The notes beneath the pieces are model-generated. The model worked only from the letters and a program-made list of their open reading frames with translations. It was not told the DNA's origin and ran no database searches. The translations under genes were made by a program, and so were the position numbers. A stretch of 64,000 nt of DNA, taken from Cellulomonas sp. P24. Lineage in GTDB: Bacteria > Actinomycetota > Actinomycetes > Actinomycetales > Cellulomonadaceae. Below are positions 63,406 through 64,000 of this stretch, in pieces (the stretch's first letter is position 1; each line of letters begins with the position of its first letter). The stretch covers positions 1,178,001 through 1,242,000 of the forward strand of contig NZ_JAJDFX010000002.1 in assembly GCF_024704385.1 (NCBI RefSeq), in the 5' to 3' direction.

Positions 63406-64000
63406 GACTGGCTCCTTGACGGTTCGGGTGTGCAGGCGGTCGAGTAGGCGCGAAGGACGTCACGGACGTGGTCCAGCGCCAGGGCGGTCGGCTCGGGGGC
63501 GAGGACGCCGGAGCGGACACGCTCGTACTGAGCGGGCAGGTGCGCGCTGATCAGCGGCAACGGCGGCGGGACAGCGCGCAGGTTGCTCATCAGCCGCTCG
63601 ACGGCGGCCTCCACCCGGGGGTCCGGCCAGTAGTAGCGCAGCCGGTCGGAGTAGCTGTACCTCCGCGCGACGCGCTGAGCGGTCTCGTCGCCCTCGTAGT
63701 AGCCCTGCCACCACTCGGGCCGGTGCACCATGACGTCGTCGACGACCTCCGGGAGCCGCGAGCACTCACCCGCGGGCACGATCTCGGCCTCGATGGCCGC
63801 GAGCGCGAAGAGCGCCTCCCGCAGCGCGAACGTCAGGCCCGGGCCGACCTTGAGGATCGCCCAGTGGTCCTGGACGAGAGCCGCGAGGTTGGTCGTCGTC
63901 TGGTAGTCGGTGGAATGGGCCTCGAAGACCAGCGGCCGGCCCTCGATCGTCCGGCTCAGCGCCTGGGCGCGCGGGCGGTCGTAGTCGATCACCCGGAGCG
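63402..64000 (-). CDS. Tagatose-bisphosphate aldolase non-catalytic subunit (KbaZ/GatZ-like), 5' end outside window
   Basis: The C-terminal ~199 residues of a KbaZ/GatZ protein: VIDYDRPRAQAL, FEAHSTDYQT, DHWAILKVGPGLTFALREALFAL and the C-terminal SDRLRYYWPDPRVEAAVERL blocks. The start lies beyond the right edge. In this family the subunit stabilises the class II aldolase; the partner is the gene at 60259. The order KbaZ-AgaS-kinase-aldolase is that of an amino-sugar (galactosamine-type) operon. Confidence 0.85.
   Translation of the reverse strand, partial: LRVIDYDRPRAQALSRTIEGRPLVFEAHSTDYQTTTNLAALVQDHWAILKVGPGLTFALREALFALAAIEAEIVPAGECSRLPEVVDDVMVHRPEWWQGYYEGDETAQRVARRYSYSDRLRYYWPDPRVEAAVERLMSNLRAVPPPLPLISAHLPAQYERVRSGVLAPEPTALALDHVRDVLRAYSTACTPEPSRSQS

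Overview
The window looks like a chromosomal segment of a very GC-rich (about 70%) saprophytic actinobacterium, most like Cellulomonadaceae and related Micrococcales. The evidence is codon bias, frequent GTG/TTG starts, many 1-4 nt gene overlaps, LacI-controlled ABC sugar-uptake operons and many glycoside hydrolases. No rRNA, tRNA, CRISPR array, phage or intact insertion sequence was seen.

Region 1 (1-9595, minus strand): one long operon. It reads sugar-binding lipoprotein, two permeases, SDR, Gfo/Idh oxidoreductase, Tautomerase_2 protein, GH3 glycosidase, a second SDR and a GH10 xylanase without signal peptide that runs off the left edge. A divergent LacI regulator (9596-10606) is separated from it by a 21-bp-arm inverted repeat. 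The locus fits uptake and intracellular breakdown of xylan-type oligosaccharides plus redox processing of an unidentified sugar. A second GH3 enzyme follows (10667-12826).

Region 2 (12.9-25.6 kb): housekeeping and export genes. These are a membrane protein, two methyltransferases, a NUDIX hydrolase, a YbaK-type deacylase, a MATE exporter, an XRE/membrane-protein pair, and two ABC-2 export systems with a TetR regulator.

Region 3 (25.6-34.2 kb): an aldo/keto reductase, an orphan ParA, a prpD-prpB-prpC methylcitrate operon, and an Lrp/AsnC regulator divergent from ornithine cyclodeaminase and arginine deiminase.

Region 4 (34.2-41.3 kb): a sucrose-type operon under a LacI regulator: binding protein, two permeases, a frameshifted esterase and sucrose phosphorylase.

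Region 5 (41.3-45.5 kb): a scar holding remnants of a GDSL/SGNH hydrolase and an oleate hydratase, then an atypical SDR and a two-component system.

Region 6 (45.5-58.9 kb) is the most interesting system: a secreted PF10091 (GH144-like) enzyme, a LacI regulator, an Opp/Dpp-type ABC importer, a GH1 beta-glucosidase and a 1169-residue GH94-like phosphorylase. Near-identical palindromes (core TGTATGCGCATACA) precede both the binding-protein gene and the secreted-enzyme gene. Together they suggest a self-contained beta-1,2-glucan (sophoro-oligosaccharide) utilisation locus.

Region 7 (59-64 kb): a small HTH plus Clp-N pair with a leaderless promoter, then an aga/kba-type amino-sugar or tagatose cluster cut by the right edge.

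Two genes are broken by single-base length changes in homopolymer G runs (36702-36706 and 51750-51756). Both may be sequencing or assembly errors.
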